This document shows positions 58,960 to 64,000 of a DNA stretch of 64,000 nucleotides, piece by piece. Source of the DNA: Pomphorhynchus laevis (Eukaryota > Acanthocephala > Palaeacanthocephala > Echinorhynchida > Pomphorhynchidae). The position numbers and the translations under genes were made by a program. The notes below the pieces were generated by a model that saw nothing but the letters and a program-made list of their open reading frames with translations, ran no database searches and had not been told where the DNA came from. Within the stretch, counting starts at the first letter, position 1; every line of letters starts with the position of its first letter. The stretch covers positions 78,278-142,277 of the forward strand of contig WNNJ02000802.1 in the NCBI GenBank assembly GCA_012934845.2. Direction: 5' to 3'.

Positions 58960-61900
58960 CCTAGCGAAGGAACTGATGATTGTCAGTATTCCTTGGGATC
59001 TTCGCCGGTCTGTTGATCTTTTCTAGGAGAGGTTCTTCTTTTAGCTCGCAGTGTCATTGACACACACTTAGCGATCGTTGTTGATATTTTGCAACGAATC
59101 TTAGTTATGCAATCTGAATACGATGTCTTTCTTTTTAGTGACATTATGGTTGCGATCTTTCTAAATACAATGTCGGCTGCTTTCCCAATGCCACCAGTTG
59201 TCGAGATTATTTTCGGATGAAAGGACGCGTTTCCTACTTTAGTGATTCTCTCAGCGTATTTATTGATTTTGCTCGATTCGTGGTATTGGAATGGATCTGA
59301 CATACGATCGTGAGCATAAGACGGAGCCAAAGTATTGTATATGCATACGTCCATGTAGGACCGGTCCGTAATATGTCCAAACAATCCTGTACATTTGATA
59401 TTTGAGCGTGCATCTCTATCTCGTGTGGTTGTTGTCTTTTCTAAGATGACATTAGCGGGAATCGGCGTGAGTTGTGGTTCTAATTGAACATCATGACAAT
59501 TGTCTCAATTGTCACTGTATTGTGTTGTATGAAAGTATGACGAGCTGATTTGCACGAAAGTGTATGTGGGATATCGAAATCTTGACCACAATTTCATTTG
59601 GAGGGTTCGGATTGATTTTTCCAGTTGAATCCGACAGCAAGTGCATCTCTGAATTCGTTCGTGTTCAGAAATAATTTATTGTCTAAGTTTCTTGGGTCAA
59701 GCCAAGCTGAAGAGCCGATCCTACTTGCGTTTTCGGTGATCGTCAAAAGTTCGTCGGAGGCGGATTTCAAATCATCTCTTATTTTGTGGATACTGTTTTG
59801 TTTATCGGCTTTAATTTTCTGACGTATGCGATCCTGCATTTTTGCGGCTTCCATGCCTCTGATTTCCTACATTGCAGGCTCGCTAACTGAGAGTGAATAA
59901 TTGTATTCTTGTGCAGCACCTTGACAGGGGTCTATTATGTTCAGTCCTCCGTGTTTTCTTGGCATCGAGATTATTTTTTCAATATTTTCACTTCCAGCTT
60001 GATAATGCATCATATCAGGCAGTGTGCGGTTGAAAAGTAGCTCACATAGAGGCTCATTCCAGGAGTCCTGTGTCTCACAAGTTCGTTTTATATACGTGAG
60101 CTTATGTTGTAGGGCTTTGACCAAAAGTAAGTACGGCGCAAATGCTTCGTGATTTGTGATTTCATGTAGTCGTGAGTGTTTATTGCATTTAATCAAGATC
60201 GCCTCTTCGCATTTTATCTTCATCTATTCCTTTGATCCGATGAAGCTTCCCAAATAATTCACACCATCTGATTTGATTGTGATGTCTTTCAGTTTCGTCG
60301 CAGAAATTTCATCCAGTCTCGATTCGTTTTTAATAAGGAGTACGCATTTGAAGGGGTTAATATGTAATCCGAATTTAGGACCAATTCGAATTATCTCTTC
60401 CAATGTCGCTTCGATATCAGTTATCGTTCCTACACATGTACATTCGTCCGCGTACCAACCACTACTGGATTATCCCCTTCGAAACGTTGTGTAGTCTCGT
60501 AATTAGTGGCAGGGTTGCTAAGGCAAAGGCGGATATTGATAGGGGTCACCCTGGACGAATCCCTAATCGGATCATAGCGTTTCTCCACAAACTAATAGTT
60601 CGTTGGGTTCTCCGTAGGTGTTCAGTAATATTTTCTCCACCGCGGCCAAGTATATTTTATGTTTGCCAGCGTAAACTTTCTGTTTATGTTATTAAATGCG
60701 TTTCTAGCATCGATCAAGATGATATTCATGTCATCACGCTGCATGAATGCTTTTCGGATCGAGTGCACTGCAATTTCTGTTTCGCATTTCTGACCGGCGC
60801 ACAATTGAGTGTTCTCGCATACTGAAAGTTGATCACCTGAGATCTGTCTTAAAATTACGCGTCCAATTGTTCTCCGAAGGGCTTAACCTATGTCAATCGA
60901 TCTTACTCTAGGTCTCTTATCTAACGGAATCAGACGACATGATGTGTATGCTCTCAATCTGCGAGGGTCGACTTCTTCAGTGACGATTTTGATTGTGAAG
61001 TCGCCTATCAATTTAGTTAATTCCTCAGATGCCTTCCCGTGTGCTGGTAAGAACTTGTGCCAGGCCTTCATTTCAACTCCGGAAGGACCTGCCGATCCGC
61101 TCATTTGTCTCGATGTTGCTGTTATATCTATGGGTTGGAGGTAATAGAATCTTACGTCATGATGTTCCTTGGCGCCATGTAGGATACTCTTCAATACGTA
61201 TGCAGGATCTGCTGGTGCAGCGCTTGGGTGCAGCTTGTGGATAATATTTATTACGGATCTCTCTTTGAGCATCGTGACAATCGAAAGAAATACGCCGTGC
61301 GGTCCGACTAGATATCTTGATGCTGTTGCGATTCGCCCATTTTTCACGAAACTTATGATTTTTTGGTGGTAGCAATTTTCTTTTGGTTTTTAATAGTATC
61401 TAGCGAGGCCAATTTCATTGCCTGAATGTATCGTGCTTCATTCATTAGCTCTTCACGTCGATTCATCTTCCACAGTTTGATTCTCCTCTCAAATGATTTT
61501 CTAACGAGGCTTATTTTTCTAGTTGCAATTCTCTGTAGGATGAGTTGACACATGACCGTCACCTGTTGCAAGGGATCGTAGTCTGGCTTGTCGCTGTTGA
61601 AGTCTTTGAAGCATGTCGCTATCATATCTAGGAATTCTTCGCTAGCGTTGCATCCGGGCAGGTCGAATAAATTCAGTATCCACTGTATCACTTCTTCAAA
61701 CACTTCTTTGTGATTAAAAGGCCTTTTGGTGAGAATGTCAGGGTTCTGAGCCATTGAATCATGTTGTGGGGCCTTGTTGCGACCGTGGTTCTGCGCCACG
61801 AGTGTAGCTTGATTAGTATGGCCATTTTTGAATTGGCTGGCTGAGCAGTTGGTACATGGCCAGCCTGCTTCGACGCAGCGCCATTGATCCCCTAAGAATT

Positions 61901-61960
61901 GGTGCCTGTTTTTGCATGACATATTTAAATTTACAAGAAACATATTTTTGCATGAGCATT
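58960..61960 (-). mobile_element. RLE-type LINE M3, decayed
   Basis: Minus strand, related to M1 and M2 but older. The N-terminal region lies at 61940-61353, RT at 61375-60620, the thumb at 60223-59590 and the nuclease at 59560-58983. At least five frame breaks. The region upstream of its N-terminus is a tandem repeat array (61919-62640), which could be its 5' UTR. Confidence 0.75.
58983..61940 (-). pseudogene. M3 ORF: zinc finger, RT and restriction-like endonuclease remnants
   Basis: N-terminus: DQWRCVEAGWPCTNCSASQF (a Cys cluster), then a helical stretch KSFERRIKLWKMNRREEL. RT: MKNGRIATASRYLVGPHGVF, GSAGPSGVEMKAWHKFL, CRLIPLDKRPRVRSIDIG, GQKCETEIAVHSIRKAF and LIDARNAFNNINRK (first catalytic Asp). 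The YADD region near 60440 is only YADE-like. Thumb: MPRKHGGLNIIDP. Nuclease region: IGSSAWLDPRNL, then LFGHITDRSYMDVCIYNTLAPSY and SSKINKYAERIT (Asp, Lys). Heavily broken. Confidence 0.75.
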
Positions 61961-62640
61961 CATGCATACCATATAATATAAAATATAATACATAAAATAA
62001 TGAAATTTTAAGAATTGCAACAATATGTAATGATATTGGCTTTCTTTAAAATCATTTAAATAATTTAATAGATACATATTTTAAACTAGGTTACTATAAA
62101 AATAACATCAAGCAGAAAATAGTAAAATATATAAATCAACACTGTACTATTAAAAATAAATTTAATATCAAAGCGGAAAATTTTTATGGATAGATAATAA
62201 TGAACCAATAATAACATTTGTAAAGACGACATTTAAATGTACAAGAAACATATTTTTGCATGAGCATTCATGCATACCTTATTTTATGAAAGTAAAATAC
62301 ATTAAATAATGAAATTTTAAGAAGTTTGTTATGAAATGTGATTTAAAATGATATTTTCTTAGAAATATCATTTTTTCAAATAGAATGAAACAGAAAATAG
62401 TTAAATATATAAATCAACAAAATATTATTGAATTATAATAGTAAAATCATTTAAATAAAATGATTTAAATGTCAAAATTATCTAAAATCAAAATCATTTA
62501 AATAATTTAATAGATTAAAGAATACAATTTAATAGATAATTAAATACAATCAAACAGAAAATAATAAAATATATAAATCAACACGATATTATTAAAAATA
62601 AATTTAAAATCATTAGCGGGAAATTTTAGTGAATGAATAA
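61919..62640. repeat. Diverged ~300-bp tandem repeats upstream of M3
   Basis: TTTACAAGAAACATATTT and GCATGAGCATTCATGCATAC recur at about 61930 and 62240 (period about 309). A second block with AATATATAAATCAACA recurs at about 62130, 62410 and 62570. Two to three diverged copies. GCATGAGCATTCATGC is itself an imperfect palindrome. Confidence 0.75.
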
Positions 62641-63425
62641 TAAATATTATACTTTGTGCTTGATACACCATTGGAATGCATTTGGCTTTTTTATTTATGC
62701 TATAACTAATATGTAATACATGCATTAATAAATCAAATTTCATGGAGGAAATACCGTCATAAGCGCGGAATTTGGCCCCGCTTCTATGTTGGGTCGAGGA
62801 ATAACGGCCAAGATCTTATTGCATAGCAGTTCCTACTTATGATCTTATTCTGATACATTGTGTAATATTTATTAGTCAATTTATAAAAATTGAATTTTGT
62901 TTTAATTTTGATTTTAATTTTTATAAAAATATATATTTTATATATAAAATAGAATTGTGTAAAGTCTTAACACTTAAGCGAGCATATTTATAATAGTAAA
63001 TAAGATATTACACCATATAATCGAATTTCATTAGAGGAAATGCATTTGACCTCGCTGCTATGTTAGCTGGCGAATGTTCTTCGAGATTAGTCTTAAAAAT
63101 AGTCACTGGAAAAAATCTAAGAAAGTTTTCATAGATTATAGTGGAGACTATAATGACAATAAAAACCAGAGCAATTGAATACTTGAATAACTAACAATAT
63201 AATAATTAACATCAATAAATTAATAGATTAATTAATATCAATAAACATTAACGATGAATTGTTTCTCCTTAAGAGAGAAATTTACTGCAATTGATTAGAG
63301 ATATCAATTAAATTTACATCATAAAAACTTACTTTTAGCACTTTTAAGATAAAGATGACATTAGTTTTAATTGCACCGAATCTTTATGTATAGAAACTTC
63401 TAAGAAAAATTTGAATGAACTTTTT

Positions 63426-63457
63426 TCAAATCAGTTCATTATAATGAACTGATTTGA
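63426..63457. repeat. 32-bp perfect palindrome
   Basis: TCAAATCAGTTCATTA followed with no spacer by its exact reverse complement. It could extrude as a cruciform, form a hairpin in RNA, or be a dimeric factor site or a rearrangement scar. Confidence 0.95.
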
Positions 63458-63755
63458 TGTAATTTAATGACATATTAATTTTTAAATAAAAATTTGCTTG
63501 AAACCTTTTTGCTATTTCATTGTTTATTTGACAATTTACAAAGTACAGCTGACCATGTTTATTTGACAAGTTACAAAGTAACATCTGTTCCTTTTAAATT
63601 GTCATCTAAATTATTTATAAATTGATTGTTCACTTATCGGATTATTTATTATTATCAATAATAATTATTTATTATTTATCAATTCTCTACAATAGCCTAC
63701 TGATTCAATTCATTTAATTAAATATTTAGTTCAAATTCAATTCATTTAATTGAAT

Positions 63756-63933
63756 TTTCAATAGCCTACTGCTATCATCTTCAGGTTCAAATTAATCAAA
63801 AAATATTTTCACAATTTCTACTACTATCAATTTCTAATGCTATCATCTTCAGGAGATGATAGCAGTAGGATAAATTGTAAAAATATTTTTTGTAGCAATT
63901 ACTCCTGATGATGATAGCAGTAGGCTATTGAAA
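63756..63933. repeat. Cluster of hammerhead-like motifs in both orientations
   Basis: Plus 63905-63933: CTGATGA, T, stem GATAGC-AGTAG-GCTATT, GAAA. Minus 63756-63784: CTGAAGA with the same stem and GAAA. Degenerate copies lie between (about 63838-63880). The core boxes fit the hammerhead consensus CUGANGA ... GAAA, with one unpaired base before stem II. Stems I and III are not convincing by eye. Confidence 0.5.
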
Positions 63934-64000
63934 ATTCCGGGATTAAATAAATATTTTCTTAGTAAATTAAGAAAATTAATAAATTATCATCTAAATTATT

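Larger units (their letters stand above)
62641..64000. other. AT-rich terminal region, no gene recognised
   Basis: Short local duplications (for example TGTTTATTTGACAA near 63518 and 63556). Two weakly similar GAGGAAAT ... GCTATGTT blocks at 62743-62800 and 63035-63080. The palindrome and hammerhead-like motifs are listed separately. No coding region supported. Confidence 0.5.

Overview
This is a eukaryotic, almost certainly invertebrate, AT-rich chromosomal window made nearly entirely of retrotransposons nested in one another. I recognise no host protein gene, rRNA or functional tRNA gene. The mix (CR1/L2-like LINEs whose ORF1 carries a PHD-like finger, LINEs with a restriction-like endonuclease (RLE), an RTE-like LINE, a Penelope-like GIY-YIG fragment, a tRNA-derived SINE and a Ty3/gypsy fossil) fits many invertebrate phyla, so I do not name a species.

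Layout. 1-3590 (-): family A LINE copy A1, both ORFs open as far as seen, running off the left edge. 3645-4262: Ty3/gypsy fossil. 5850-20010: a stack in which LINE C (+) is split twice, first by family B LINE (7596-12262) and then by LINE K (-, 12717-19415), which is itself split by family A copy A2 (15336-19291). 20263-22450 (-): decayed LINE J, cut by a family A 3' stub, A4. 22633-24960 (+): 5'-truncated LINE G between 18-bp target-site duplications. 26850-29300 (+): LINE H. 29300-30565 (-): Penelope-like fragment cut by family A stub A5. 30566-34920 (-): LINE D, the only copy with both ORFs complete inside the window. 34985-35610 (-): a diverged RT relic. 36615-41400 (+): LINE E, ORF2 whole, ORF1 with one homopolymer shift. 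41406-45248 (-): a chain of tRNA-Ser-like SINE, RLE LINE M1 and RLE LINE M2, each joined by poly(A) to a TTA/TAA microsatellite. 46720-47031 and 51281-53830 (-): RTE-like LINE split by family A copy A3 (47032-51280). 54040-58400 (+): LINE F. 58960-61960 (-): decayed RLE LINE M3, with diverged tandem repeats upstream. 62640-64000: AT-rich, with a 32-bp perfect palindrome and hammerhead-like motifs.

How the parts work. The CR1/L2-like elements are bicistronic. ORF1 is a nucleic-acid-binding protein with an N-terminal C-x4-C ... C-G-F-C finger and a C-terminal RRM-like region. ORF2 has an apurinic-type endonuclease followed by reverse transcriptase. In families A, B, D and E, ORF2 starts inside the end of ORF1 in the -1 frame, overlapping by 37-94 bp. 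3' ends fold into short stem-loops shared within families, probably the RT recognition site. Several 5' UTRs carry tandem repeats that differ between copies. Insertion order can be read from the nesting: C is older than B and K, and K is older than A2; A3 is younger than the RTE host. Family A appears to be the most recently active group.
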